The notes beneath the pieces were generated by a model. That model had not been told where the DNA came from. It ran no database searches and saw only the letters and a list, made by a program, of their open reading frames with translations. The translations under genes were made by a program, and so were the position numbers. Positions 46,385-58,244 of a stretch of 64,000 bases of DNA are shown piece after piece. This stretch comes from Miscanthus floridulus. Its lineage: Eukaryota; Streptophyta; Magnoliopsida; Poales; Poaceae. Where the stretch lies: contig NC_089595.1 of the NCBI RefSeq assembly GCF_019320115.1, positions 107,453,035-107,517,034 on the forward strand, given 5' to 3'. How positions within the stretch are numbered: the first letter of the stretch is position 1; every line of letters begins with the position of its first letter.

Positions 46385-49300
46385 TTATACAGATTTCCCA
46401 ATGAAATAAGCGACTGCACAGCCAACAAGTGCTCCTGCAAAAACCTGCAGTGACAAAAGAAAGAGAATGAAAACAATCTAAGGTAGAAAATAAAAGAGGT
46501 GCAGAAACATATAATGATAAGGGTAAAGTATAATTTACACCCTCCAACTATCGCCAAAGTATAGATTTCAACCTCGAACTTCAAAATCGGATAACTTTGG
46601 TCCTTCAACTCTAAAAAAAGTTCAACTTTCATCTTTCTGGGCGGTTTTGCGTATGAACAGTACTTTTGATATTCCCAGGAGGTGCCGAAATTTTATATTA
46701 TTTTTTTAAGTATCTTAACGTCCTCAAATGAAAAAAAACTCAAAACTAGAAAGTTGTAGATCTCATTAAGAGCTACAACTTTGGTATAAAAATTATTTTC
46801 ATTTAACTCCATACAAATAATATATTAGTGCTCTAATGCGGCAAGCGCTAGTTGGCGATTATTATGGTGCTGAAATTTTATATTATTTTTTCGAGTATCT
46901 TACTGTCTTCAAATGAAAAAACTCAAAACTACAAAGTTGTAGATCTCATCGAGGTCTACAATTTACATATAAAAATTATCTTCATCCGCCATCGTATTGA
47001 AGGGTTTTCTATTTTTTGAAATTAGAGTCTCATCACGCGACAATATATTTTTATCGCGTGATGAGACTCTAATTTCAAAAAATAGAAAATCCTTCAATAC
47101 GATGGTGGATGAAGATAATTTTTATATGTAAATTGTAGACCTCGATGAGATCTACAACTTTGTAGTTTTGAGTTTTTTCATTTGAAGACAGTAAGATACT
47201 CGAAAAAATAATATAAAATTTCAGCACCATAATAATCGCCAACTAGCGCTTGCCGCATTAGAGCACTAATATATTATTTGTATGGAGTTAAATGAAAATA
47301 CTTTTTATACCAAAGTTGTAGCCCTCAATGAGATCTACAACTTTGTAGTTTTAAGTTTTTTTCATTTGAGGACGTTAAGATGCTTAAAAAATAATATAAA
47401 ATTTCGGCGCCTCCTGGAAATATCAAAAGCACTGTTCATGCGCAGAACCGTCCAGAAGGATGAAAGTTGAACTTTTTCAAGAGTTGGAGGACCAAAGTTA
47501 TCCGGTTTTGAAGTTCGAGGTTGAAATCTATACTTTGGCGATAGTTGGAGGGTGCAAATTATACTTTACCCTAATGATAATGCAGCAACTGACAATTCAA
47601 CAGTTGTAACCTAAAAATACTAGCTATGGGCCAAGAACGAAAAAATTGTTTTCTTGGTTAGCATGAAATATTCCAGATTAGATTCTGGAATACAAGGCAC
47701 AGTTAAGGAGACACATTTGACATGCAATGCAACATTTATTATCATTTGGCCATTTGCTATGCAGAGGCAATAGTATAATACAAACGGGCACCAAATCAAA
47801 GATGGATCATTCCACCACCAAGCTTCATTTCAAGAAGAGAACTCAACAAGTACCATATTAACTAAGTAAGGAATAGATGTAGGGATGCAAATGGGGTTTA
47901 TACTTGAACCCGCAAATAGGCCACTTTAAGGGGACCATTCGCGGACCACTTGCATCCATGAATAGAAGATAGGAGTATGTAGTAGAGCTACCTGAAGTGG
48001 GCTGTGTCCAAGAGGTTCCCGTAGTGGCCTAAAGGTTGAAATGATTGGATGTTCTGGTGGGAAATCACAGACTATTTGATTCAACAACTGCAACAAAAGT
48101 TTTAGACTTAATTAGAAGACAGGCACCAATAGATGAAGTGACGACATTCAACTGACAACACTGTGCAATAGAACAGTGCCTTATGCTTGCATTATCCATG
48201 GAAAATCACAAGCTTACCGCAGCTTGGCGACCTGTGTGCCATCTAATTCCTGATGCATCATACATTACCTATATGAAGAAAACGTAAGCTTAGGACACAT
48301 TTAAAAAAAATTGAAAAAAAGGCAGCTAACATTTATTTATCTATAGAACAGGCTCATGTGAATATGCTTGCAACAAAACCTAGTTGTTTTTACATTCTCT
48401 TTTTCCTAAACAACGATAAAATACTTAAGTAAACCAGGGGAAAACATATTAGTCAGAGTGAGTGATGGCACCAGTGGACATCAGCTGGCATGGTTCCAGA
48501 ATGCAGAAGCTCTTATCCGCATAATATAAAGAACTTTGTCAAATTGACATGCGAATGTCTTTGGCATGAAAGTGCATGGAAATGTACAACTGAGACAAAA
48601 TGAATGTTGGCCACTAGTGCAAGTCAGCCACTGCCATAAACGATGTCCATATTCATCATAAATAAAGTGGATGTGGAGCAATGTCAACATTACTATCTCC
48701 GATTATTTAATGTAACACCCTAAAATTTGCTTCTTTCGAAATATATATAAATTGATTTAATTTTGAATCTTTGTGCTGATGAAACATAGGAAAAATAATA
48801 CTTTTATTAAATTAAAATTCATCATAGGGTTTAGAACATGGTTGTGCATACATGCTGGTGCGTTATATATTAAGCATTGTCTATTGATATTACCTCTATT
48901 TATAGTCATATGTGCGATTTGACTTCTTGGGCTCACATAGTGTGTATCTGGTTTTGTTCTTAAAACCAGATGCTACATTTAAAAAATAAGAAAGAAAGAA
49001 AGAAACATGCCCAGGCCCAGCAAGGCTAAGAGATCAACTATTGGTTGAATTTGTACTAAAAACCCTACTTTTATAAGCAATAGATGATAAATAAAAACTA
49101 CTACTGTGTAGGAAGCAAATTAGATGCCAACATCTACAGAAAAGGGCTTCGAAGGTTGCAGCACCCACATGCTTACAAAAAGAAATTCGTGGGACCTGAT
49201 TGATTTAAGTACATACAACGGCAGCAAAAACCAATGCGAGGGCAAATGCAGAGCTATCTGTGCCTTCTTGTTGAGCCACAGCGACGGCCAAGCTCCCCAC

Positions 49301-50288
49301 AGTTGCAGAAAGAGATGACATGACTCCAGCTGAAGTAAGAAATTTCCTTGCATCCCACCTCTTCTCTTTTAACCTGCAATCTCTAGGAAGAACAAATTAC
49401 GGATTACTGGAACAGCACTGCAAACTCTCTAGGTTAAAAACTCCATAACTTAAAATCTCAATAGTTCTGAACATCCAGCTATATTCGATCGGCCCTGCGT
49501 TAATGGCTCAAAGTCCTATTCAGACGTAGTTACTGTTGAAAACATACCTAGGGGGCTCAGTTTGAAATTTCGCAAGAGGAAACAGTACAATCGGACTTTC
49601 AAGCAAGTAGTGCAATCAAAACTCATGCTGTGTGGCCAGAAACAGGAAGTACCACTCTCGTGCAACATGTCTGTCAGGTGTCAGCCTTGCCCCAGTGTCA
49701 TACTCGCATAATGACAAGAGTTATTCCTAACAAATCAGAGTTACTGCCATAACCCATGAGGTTACTGACGTGCTATACAGATGGCAATCTTCTCTACATC
49801 CTTACAACAAATGTCAGCGTTCATCTCCAGCTCGAAATTAAGCTTCGTGAAAGTAAAGTTCGTTCCTTGCTTCGACAAGGCATCACACGACACGAGAGGA
49901 AACCCTCAATCCAAGCCTTCCGCAGGAGAGAAAAAAACTAAAATTTCCCCAACCAAACCCCAAACCCGATCGCAACCACCACCTAGAACGCGAACCGACA
50001 GGGACACAGGAACAATCGCGTCGGAAGCAACGACCAAGGATCGATCGCCCCCGCGCGTTAGATTTAGATCTTGGAGAGGGGGAAGCGGGGAACGCACCAG
50101 ATGGAGAGGAGATTGACGAAGTTGGCGAAGGCGAAGGCAAGGAGGGCGACGGCGAGGGGGAAGTTGCCGCCTCCGCCCCCGCCGATAGCGCCCGAGCCCC
50201 CCGCTCCGGCAACCAGGTCCGCCGCCGCGGCCGCCCCCGAGGTGGCCGTGGACGGGGCCGCGCCGGCGCCCCCCGCGCCGGTCAGCAT
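46385..50288 (-). CDS. DUF212 protein (acid phosphatase/vanadium-dependent haloperoxidase-related), 184 aa
   Basis: Five exons join in phase: 50288-50098, 49373-49217, 48268-48218, 48087-47992, 46444-46385, with GT-AG borders throughout. The start is a Gly/Ala-rich tail, then FPLAVALLAFAFANFVNLLS (membrane helix), KRWDARKFL, a second hydrophobic region, VMYDASGIRWHTGRQAALLN, and LREPLGHSPLQVFAGALVGC, all in the family order. The family's usual PSSHSA motif is MSSLSA here (residues 82-87), so the His is missing. The biochemical role of plant members is not settled; membrane location is likely. Intron 4 (46445-47991) holds a 1051-bp transposon. The reading frame is complete. Confidence 0.9.
46521..47571. 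mobile_element. Mutator-like giant foldback, 1051 bp, in intron 4 of the DUF212 gene
   Basis: Nearly the whole element is two arms of about 500 bp in inverse order, meeting around 47040-47060 at the ATCACGCGACAATATATTTT loop. The ends are GGGTAAAGTATAATTT and its inverse. The perfect 9-bp duplication TAATGATAA flanks it (46512-46520 and 47572-47580). No coding sequence. Confidence 0.92.
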
Positions 50289-50518
50289 CTCGCTGCCCCT
50301 CGTGGCGCTGGGTTGGTAGTCTGGCTCGCTCACTGGCTCCCGGCTCCCGTGCCTCGTCTCGTCCGTCGCTTCGTCCTGCAGGCAGTTTGTAGGGTCGGGA
50401 CTCGCCGACTCGGGTTGGTGCTGCTGCCTGCCGGTGGCGTCGTGTCTCGTGTATTCTCTGCGCGTGGGGCTTCCTTGCCAGTGGGTGCACGGCTGTTTGT
50501 CTCCGCGGGTTCAGCAAG
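50289..50518 (-). promoter_or_regulatory. 5' leader/promoter side of the DUF212 gene
   Basis: GC-rich sequence directly upstream of the start codon. I did not find a convincing TATA box. Confidence 0.35.
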
Positions 50519-50748
50519 GTAGCGTTTAGTTGGCGATTTTTTTTTAAATAGTATTGTAGCATCTTTGTTGTTATTTGGTAATTAGTGTTCAATTATAATC
50601 TAATTAGGCTTAAAAGATTCGTCTCGTGAATTTCATCTAAACTGTGTAATTAGTTTTATTTTTTATTTATATTTAATGCTTCATACATGCGTCCAAAGAT
50701 TCAATATGACGGGAAATCTTGAAAAATTTTGGGAACTAAACACTACCC
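50519..50748. mobile_element. Tourist-related MITE upstream of the DUF212 gene
   Basis: The ends are GTAGCGTTTAGTTGG and the near inverse GGGAACTAAACACTACCC. The internal block GGCTTAAAAGATTCGTCTCG is shared with the copy at 6738. A possible AAG flank lies on both sides. Confidence 0.65.
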
Positions 50749-52789
50749 AAGTCACGAACGACTCCACAAGTGTGGTCAGCTCAACAAGAAAGGGGGGGGG
50801 GAGTCCACAAGTGTGGTTATTACAAAATCCAGGAGGGGGTCACTCCATGCCATGGATTTGATCTTGTTCACAATCCAACTTGAAAATAGCAAAATCATGT
50901 GCTGCACTCAAGCGACCTTTAGAATGCAGGGTTTTTTTTTTCCTATTTTGTATATTTTTCATGTGAAAATGAAGTGATCTCTATAAAATTTATGTAAAGA
51001 TTTTTATGAAATTCCTATGTTTCATAGTGGCCTTTAAATTATTTGTTTCTGGCTGAACTCCATGATCATTATGGTCTCGGGCCACAATATCTTATACACC
51101 GTTTAGATGTAGATATTGGAGTCTGAAACTGAGGATTTGAATCATCTCCTGAATTTTGTTGTTTGGGTATCCATGAAATTGAGGTTTAGAAATGCAACCT
51201 CCCGTACCTTTGGTATTGGATTACAATTAGAAGTGGCTTCTAGGGATAAGGCTCTATATTGGCATTGGGTGAAATTGGGCCTCACCTCCCATGTCTGGCT
51301 CTCTCTCAACATGTGCCCCCGATCCTCAGCTCCTCCCTCGTCAGTCGCCACCGCCATTGCCTCCCCCGCTGACACGGGTCACTGCCCCGACACTAACCTT
51401 GCCAATAAATTGTTGGAGATAAACGGATTACAAAGACCAAAGTTTTTTTCTATTTCAACGCTGACCTTACCACCTCTGATGCTATTCTATCCACCTTGTC
51501 ATCCTCCCCTCTACACAAAATCTTCTCCCCTAACAAATTCACACTTGTTTTAGAGAAGATTTTTGGTGCTTGAAATATATAGGCATGCTTTCCTTTTGGA
51601 AAAAAAATCAGTTACAACCTTTTTATAGCATTGTGTGAGTAGATAAGCAGGGATCAAACCCTCGATTTTAAAAAAATTACTAAACACAGGTTTGAGGTTT
51701 CTGTATAGCAAAGGGTTGTATCGATCGACACATTAGCCTTGTCGATGGGGTCTGTTTGGTTGGCTGGTTCGTGAATAAGTACTGTTGACTGATTTGTGTG
51801 AGAGAAAAATACTATTTTAATTCAATATTTATGATCATTTACGACAAGCCACAGCCAAACGAACAGGCTGCAGATTGAGGAGACAGAAACACAAGCTCGT
51901 GGCTCATTCCATCGATTGGTCGAACAAGCCGAGATTTCTTTTCCCACGTACAGAGCCTCAACGGGTCATTCTATCGTGTTGTACATATTCAATTGAAAAT
52001 AGTATTTAAAGTATAGAAAGAGATCAGTTGTTGTATATAATAAGCTCTAAACTTATCTATTGATGGATTAATATGATTTATAGATAAGTTTTATTGAGCT
52101 TGCTCTTAAGGATTGTTGTTCTCTCCTTCGCCTAATAAAGATTAGATTAATGCAACAAAAGTAGTCGAGAACAGCGTAGCATATATAAGATGTGCTAGAT
52201 AAGATGTGATAGGCTGGTAGCATAGGATTGCCACGTGGGACGTTTGAATGTGATGTCCACCTGCCCCAGAAGCTGCCTGCCTGGCCCATTGCAGGATTCC
52301 ATCGTTGCTTTTCCTTAAATAGACGCACCTAACTCGGCTGGTGCTGTGTTTCTGTTTTTCCCGAATCGCGATACACGGTACTGTACTTGACACTAGCTGC
52401 CTCCGTCCAAACGAATAGCACGAAAGCGACAATATATTATACATAAAATATACTTTCGAATAGCACGTACCAAAGCACATCTGAAGTGAACCGGGACCAC
52501 CGGTGACAATGTGACATCGACTCTGACAACAACCTTACTATAGCTCGTAGTACACGTTCTGCAACTCTGGGTGCGCAGTTCACCTACAACAAATGAAATG
52601 CTAGTAGCGCAGACACAACCACATTCTGCAACTCTGGGTGCGCAGTTTACATACACAACAGAAATGCTAGTAGCGTAGACACAACAGCACACGTTTTTAT
52701 TCTGACGAAGATCCTCTACTTCTAGGCTGAATCACCGGTCTAGAAGACAGCCATTCTTATTCCGAAGAGGCCTATGATGCCAGGCCAAA
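50749..52789. other. Intergenic between the DUF212 and PEAMT genes
   Basis: Holds the direct repeat AGTCCACAAGTGTGGT-like (50760 and 50810) around a G-run, a foldback MITE of the CTGTTTGGTTGGCTGG type at about 51750-51870, and a 67-bp tandem duplication (52557-52690). A 145-codon open frame at 51116-51553 (+) lacks any domain and is not called as a gene. Confidence 0.5.
52557..52690. repeat. 67-bp tandem duplication downstream of PEAMT
   Basis: The units start TTCTGCAACTCTGGGTGCGC at 52557 and 52624 and differ at a few bases. It lies about 100 bases beyond the PEAMT stop codon, so it may be in the 3' UTR or just past it. Confidence 0.85.
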
Positions 52790-55700
52790 TCACTTGGTCG
52801 CAATGAACAGCCCCCACCTCTGCTCACCGGCAGAGCTCCGTTTCAGCTTCGCGTTCCAGCCGTTCACAATGTCGTCATAGTCCTCCTGCCAACAGGTGGA
52901 ATTGAAAAAATCAGAGGTGCAGGCGCCCAAAAGAAGCATAAGCACAAGTTAGGGAAGCCATGAAGCAATAGGCTCCTCGATGCATCACCTGGGTGAAGTC
53001 TGCCAGGAAAGCCTCTTTGTTCTTTTCAACTTCACCTAGCTCCCTCCGTAGCACATTCAGGAACTGAAAAAAAAAATAGCATATGGAAATGGGTAAAATA
53101 TTGATGACATAGTTGGTTCCTAAGAAAATTGAAGGCATAGTGGTAAAACACAAGGTTGGGGTCATGTATCATTGTATCAAATCTTCTCTCAACTTAAAAA
53201 AATCAAAGATATTCAACCCCTTATATCAGTTTTCAACTTCAACAAGCATTATAATAAAAGGAACTGCTCAACAACAAGAGGATTTTCAGACAGGGAGATA
53301 ACCTGCTCAGTGCGATCTTCTGCAATGACATCATGAAAACCAGCATCCTTGAGCATCTGGGTTGTCATATAACCAGTCGTTAGAGGAGCTCACCCTTCTG
53401 ATCCAAATATTCCAGTTCAACTAGACAGATAATTCGTGGCTGTAACAGTAGAAACAAACCTGTCCATAAGCCTTCACGTCGTGAAGGTCATAACCTCTCT
53501 GCTTAATGTACGCCGCAAATTCCTCTGATGGTTTTCCAGGATTCTTACAGTAGTCGCTGATTAGGACTTTGCCACCGGGTTTTAGCCATTTGAAGAAGCT
53601 TCTGAACAGAGCAGGCTTGTCCTATAAAACAAAGCGGGGCATTTGTCAGGAATATGGATTTTGATGCTAACTTTAATGTTCAGATGTCATCAACAATCTA
53701 AAGGACGGCATCTCAAATATTTTTTCCTGAAACCAACTTCGAGTACATTTGTCAATTTGGTATATATACAAGGATCAATAGGAGTGACACAACTTAAGTT
53801 CTTTTCATCTGAAGATGCATTCCTTCGATTCCATTCCATGATATAACTGTGGAAATAAGTACTAATTACTTACAAGGACCATCATTGAATTATACATAAT
53901 AAAACATACTTGTATGTGAAGGATGGTGTCACGGCTGTAGATGACGTCGAAACTATTTTCTGGGTAATCCTTTGTGGTGCAATCAGCAACTTCAAATTCA
54001 ACAGAGCACTTGCGTCCAATGGCACGTTCAATTGCAAATGAAACCATGTTAACCGAAAGATCAATACCAAGAATATGGACATCATAGTTTTCAGCCATGT
54101 AAAAGTCGCCGCCTCCAATTCCACATCCGACATCAAGTACTTTCTGGCCAGGTTTAAGATTCAGCATGCCCACAAATTCCTTTGTGGTCTCTGTTCATGA
54201 AACAGGTATATTGTGTGATTTATGTATATCATAAATGATTGGCGAGTTAACAGTAAGACAAGGTGTGGGCTCACCGACTCCACCAGTGCTCACAAAACCT
54301 TCACCAAAGACACGCTCATAACGTAAGATTCCACTTGTTTTGTATTGCACGTTGTCCAGAAATCTTTGAAAATCTCTGTCTTCTGTTGATTTTACCTTTT
54401 CCCATAACCAACACATCTGTTGATATTATTTACTTATGCTAGTCAGTAATTTCAATTTGACTGAAACAACACAAGAGTTAACAAGCGCATTCAAGAATAA
54501 CAAAGTACCTGGTTTTGATTCTTCTTGTTTTTGACATAAGCCCCAATACATTTACAAGTCACTAGAGAAAGTTCAAAAGAACCTCCATCTTGATCAAATG
54601 AATGGCCCTCTTTAAATACCTGCGTACATAAAAATATTAGCTACTGGAAAACAATGATAGAGTATGGTTTATTAGTGACCAACTGACTGTATATATGAAA
54701 GATAAAACCCAGCTCTCTTGTACCTTAGTATAAAACCTTGGTTCTCGATAGTGTGTTGGGTTCACCTTCCTTTTGGAATCTCCAGATTGGTGAAAACATG
54801 ATTCCCTAAAGAAAATATGGCCTCCGACCTTTAACCATTTTACCATTTTCCCCACAAGCTTTTCGACCTATAATATGAGATAACAGTAAAAAACTTACAG
54901 TAAAGAAAAGCGAGGTTTTAAGTATGGATTTTTTTTCCAAAAAAATGTTTAGACCTTTCGAGTATGGCTGTTGTTTATTGAAGTGAGACAAGATGAAAGA
55001 TGGAAGAGATTGGTGCATGTAAATATTTTATACTTCTTCTAAAAAGAGAGAGTGATCATAGCGCACCAGCATTCATAACTCATAAGTATTTCCGGTTCTT
55101 ACCTCCTCGTCTGAAAGGTACATTAACAGCCAGTTTGAAAATATCAGATCAACAGAGTTATCTTCAATCTTCAAGTCGTTAGATGTTACATCAGCACACT
55201 TGAAGGTTATGTTCTTGTGATGTCCATTTATGCTTTGATTCTACAAGAAGAGAAAGAAGTGAAAACGTACTTATGTAGCTACGCACATAAGTATTTCAGA
55301 TGCATGAGAATTCAGAGGTAGAAAATCCACCTTCTTAATCACACTTTCAATAAAATCTAGTGCTAGAACGTGCCCAGCTTCTTTTGCCAGATCTCCAGTA
55401 AAGCGTCCTATTCCAGCACCAAGTTCTAGAACTGATTTCCCTTTGTAAGAAGGAAGCAAAGACAGGATCTGCAGATCAGTAGTGAAAATTAGCCCTCCAG
55501 GTAAATAATATTAAATAGTGTTTTTTGTTTTGACAAAAAGGAAGGAAGAGCAAGAAGCCATGTCTTAGTTACAAAAAAAATGTTCAGTAACAATTTTGTT
55601 ATTTTTTCTCGAATACACAAAGGGCTTGTGTATCTTTGTATTAAGGTCGAGAAAGTTTTTTTTAAGTACAACGACGCGCCGCACCCCCGGCGCGCTAGGG

Positions 55701-57302
55701 AGGACATAAAAGTTTACAAGACGCTCATTCCTCCCTAGCGGACTAACAATTTTGTTATTCATTTATTATGATAATATGTGGCCGTAGCAAAAGCAAGATG
55801 TATCATGTAAGTGACCACTTGGGCCTTGTTTAGATGCCATCCAAATTCCAAGTTTTTTCACTCTCTCTCCATCACATCAATTTTTAGCCGCTTGCATGGA
55901 GTATTAAATGTAGGTAAAAAAATAACTAATTACACAGTTTAGTTGGAAATCACGAGATGAATCTTTTGAGCCTAGTTGGTCCACGATTGGACAATATTTG
56001 TCAAATAAGACGAAAGTGGTACTATTCATCGGGTTCAAAAAAAATTTGCAAAGTGAACAAGGCCTTGGAGGCTAAGTGACTTGGAAATCATAATAGCTAC
56101 TAGTAACAAAATAATGGGGGCAGTTTCAGCGTGAGAGGACCACAGGTTGGGAAGGTGGACGCGCTAGATATTTTACAACACAGAGATGTAGCAGTAGGAC
56201 CCTTGGTTTCACTAGTTTCAATTATAATACTATGACCTCATAAGCCTCCAAGTCAATTGTACCGGTTCACAATTATTATTATTATTTATACAGGCACGGG
56301 TATTATCATTTAGTTTAGTGCACATCTCTGTTGAGCTCATATTAGCAAGCACGTTGACCATCGTCAAGCCACATCACAAGCACCAGGCACCATTCTAGTG
56401 CAATTGGCTAATTGGCTAGGTGTCTACTCTTGAGGAAGTTCAGTTTTGAAGCAGTGATCTGCTGGTCTCAGGACATAATTGGAATGGAGAGCATAAACAC
56501 TCAAAAAGCAAGTGTCAGCATCAGTGTCTCTGCCTCAGCTGTCAGCTCTAGTGCTTTATTCAAAAAAAAATTCACGTTTTCATTGATCAATATATCTCTG
56601 ATGTGACTGTCCTGGAAAAAAAAATTACTGTCCAATTATGTACGTTTCGAGGAGTTGCTGTCAACTTCTTTTCAGGGGGTGTGGGGGGGGGGGGGGGTGT
56701 GGGGGGGGGGGGGGGGGGGGGGATGAAAAGAGACCATGCCATGCCATTACAGCACGGACCAATCATTTTTCTGCATCCAAGATATGGCAAGATTCCGTTA
56801 TCGGTATGGACAGAACATAACCCACAAAAAGGTAATCATTCAGCAGCAACGGAAACGACTCAGTGATAAACTGATAATACGTAGAATGAGGGAGAGAAGA
56901 GCCAGAGAGGAGGAGGAGGATCATGCAGCACCTCGGGTCGTTCCTCCTTGTCGAGGTCGGCGGCGCGGGAGTCGAGCATCATGGACTCGACGGTGAGGTC
57001 CTTGGAGTGCTCCTCCCAGTAGCTCTTCTGCACCTTGCGCTCCACCTCCCCAATCCCTGCATGCACGACGCGCGCAGCGCCGCCATCAGCACCGCCCAAA
57101 ATAAACCCAAAACCCATGTCAGATCGCATCAACCTAGAAGAGTACTCAACCTACAACCCTTCCCGTCCGCCCACCACCTGTTCAACCCGGCACTACGGCG
57201 AGAAACAGTGAGCGGATCGGCCGTCAACTTACCATTCGCAACAGCCACCACGGGGACGCCATTCGCAACGGCCACCACGGGGACGCCGACGGCGGTGTCC
57301 AT
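52790..57302 (-). CDS. PEAMT: Phosphoethanolamine N-methyltransferase, 511 aa, 12 exons
   Basis: Methylates phosphoethanolamine in three steps to phosphocholine using S-adenosylmethionine, in the cytosol; this supplies choline lipids. Exons: 57302-57233, 57056-56932, 55468-55331, 55240-55103, 54867-54724, 54619-54509, 54416-54275, 54190-53910, 53621-53460, 53356-53303, 53063-52989, 52885-52790. They total 1536 nt in phase with GT-AG borders. Two methyltransferase domains are clear: [11 protein letters not shown] (residues 78-88) and [19 protein letters not shown] (307-325), with [13 protein letters not shown] in the second. The length fits plant PEAMT. The start has a nonapeptide, GVPVVAVAN, repeated twice. 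All exons are open, so the gene looks functional. A 25-codon upstream ORF precedes it. Confidence 0.96.
55822..56064. mobile_element. MITE in PEAMT intron 2, TSD TTG
   Basis: The ends are GGCCTTGTTTAGATGCC and GTGAACAAGGCC. TTG flanks both sides (55819-55821 and 56065-56067). It reads as the reverse of the element at 58005-58241, sharing CTAATTACACAGTTTAGTTG. Confidence 0.8.
56677..56723. repeat. Poly-G tract in PEAMT intron 2
   Basis: A run of G broken only by GTGTG pieces, about 45 bases. The PEAMT transcript carries the C-rich side. Confidence 0.9.
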
Positions 57303-57486
57303 CTCGACTCCTCTTCCTTTCGGAGAGCGTACGGACGGTGGTGTGGTGGGTTTTATTTCTGTTCTGTTCGCTTTCGTTGTTGTCTACGGCCGGCGTTAGA
57401 AAAGCTGCAATAACGCGAGAAGCTAGAGCCGGATCGAGGGGCGTGTTTTCGGTTGCGCTGGTGGCGTGTGCGGCGGGCTGGTGCGT

Positions 57487-57564
57487 TCAGGCGCCCTCGA
57501 CGGCGAGGCGGGAGCGGGAGAAGCTGCGGGAGCGGCAGTTGTGGGCGAGGCCCCGCTGCTGCAT
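57487..57564 (-). CDS. Upstream ORF (25 codons) in the PEAMT leader
   Basis: ATG at 57564-57562 and TGA at 57489-57487, the only ATG between the probable start of transcription and the PEAMT start codon. The peptide begins MQQRG and ends RSRSFSRSRLAVEGA. In Arabidopsis the PEAMT/NMT1 mRNA has a conserved 25-residue upstream ORF that lowers translation when phosphocholine or choline is high; the equal length and position suggest the same control here. The stop lies 184 bases before the main ATG, if no leader intron is removed. A possible AG acceptor near 57407 means a leader intron cannot be excluded. Confidence 0.75.
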   Translation of the reverse strand: MQQRGLAHNCRSRSFSRSRLAVEGA

Positions 57565-57750
57565 CGACCAGATCACCAGCGCCCGACCGCCCGGACCGGA
57601 CCAGCGCGCGCGGCGGCGGGGGGAACGGGAGCGGGTCGAGTGGGCGGGGGAGGTCCGCTCGCCGGGTGGAGATGAGAGTGGAGTGGGCTGCCTGGTGTGA
57701 TGGGTGACGGGGAAGGAGCGGCGAACGGGTCCTGCGGAGGGGGGCGGGGC

Positions 57751-57757
57751 TTTATAG
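57751..57757 (-). promoter_or_regulatory. Probable TATA box of PEAMT
   Basis: CTATAAA on the minus strand within a GC-rich region, about 187 bases before the upstream ORF and 450 before the main ATG. The expected start of transcription is near 57720. Confidence 0.6.
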
Positions 57758-58004
57758 GCGCGCGGCGGCGAGGCTGGGCGGTGGGGGAGTCGAGAATCCC
57801 CCTGGGAGATCTGGGTGGGGCAGAGCCGCGCCGTGGCCGTCCGTCCCCGTTTCGTCGTCTCGGTCTCCTCGGTGATTGATGATTGGTCTCTGCTGCGTCC
57901 CAGTGCGGCTGTGCGGGTGCGGCCGAACTGAACGGCCGAGGCAGCTGCCGTATGCTGCTACGTTCTATTGCTGCCGCCGTGGACCAGAGCTAGGCAGATA
58001 GCTA

Positions 58005-58241
58005 GGCCTCGTTCACTTTGTAAAAAAAGCGAACCCGATGAATAGTATCATTTTCGTCTTATTTGGTAAATATTGTCCAATCGTGGACCAACTAGACTTA
58101 AAAGATTCATCTCGTGATTTCCAACTAAACTGTGTAATTAGTTATTTTTTATCTACATTTAATACTCTATGCAAACGGCTAAAAATTGATGTGATGGAGA
58201 GAGTGAAAAAACTTAGAATTTGGATGACATCTAACAAGGCC
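58005..58241. mobile_element. MITE upstream of PEAMT, TSD CTA
   Basis: The ends are GGCCTCGTTCACTTTG and ATCTAACAAGGCC; CTA flanks both sides (58002-58004 and 58242-58244). Same family as the intron 2 copy, opposite orientation. Confidence 0.8.
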
Positions 58242-58244
58242 CTA

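Noticed and set aside
49906..50592. 228-codon minus-strand frame overlapping DUF212 exon 1
   Set aside because: Different frame from the splice-supported protein. Arg/Gly-rich composition without a domain.
51116..51553. 145-codon plus-strand frame between the DUF212 and PEAMT genes
   Set aside because: No recognised domain, no promoter or splice context. The sequence resembles repeat-derived intergenic DNA.
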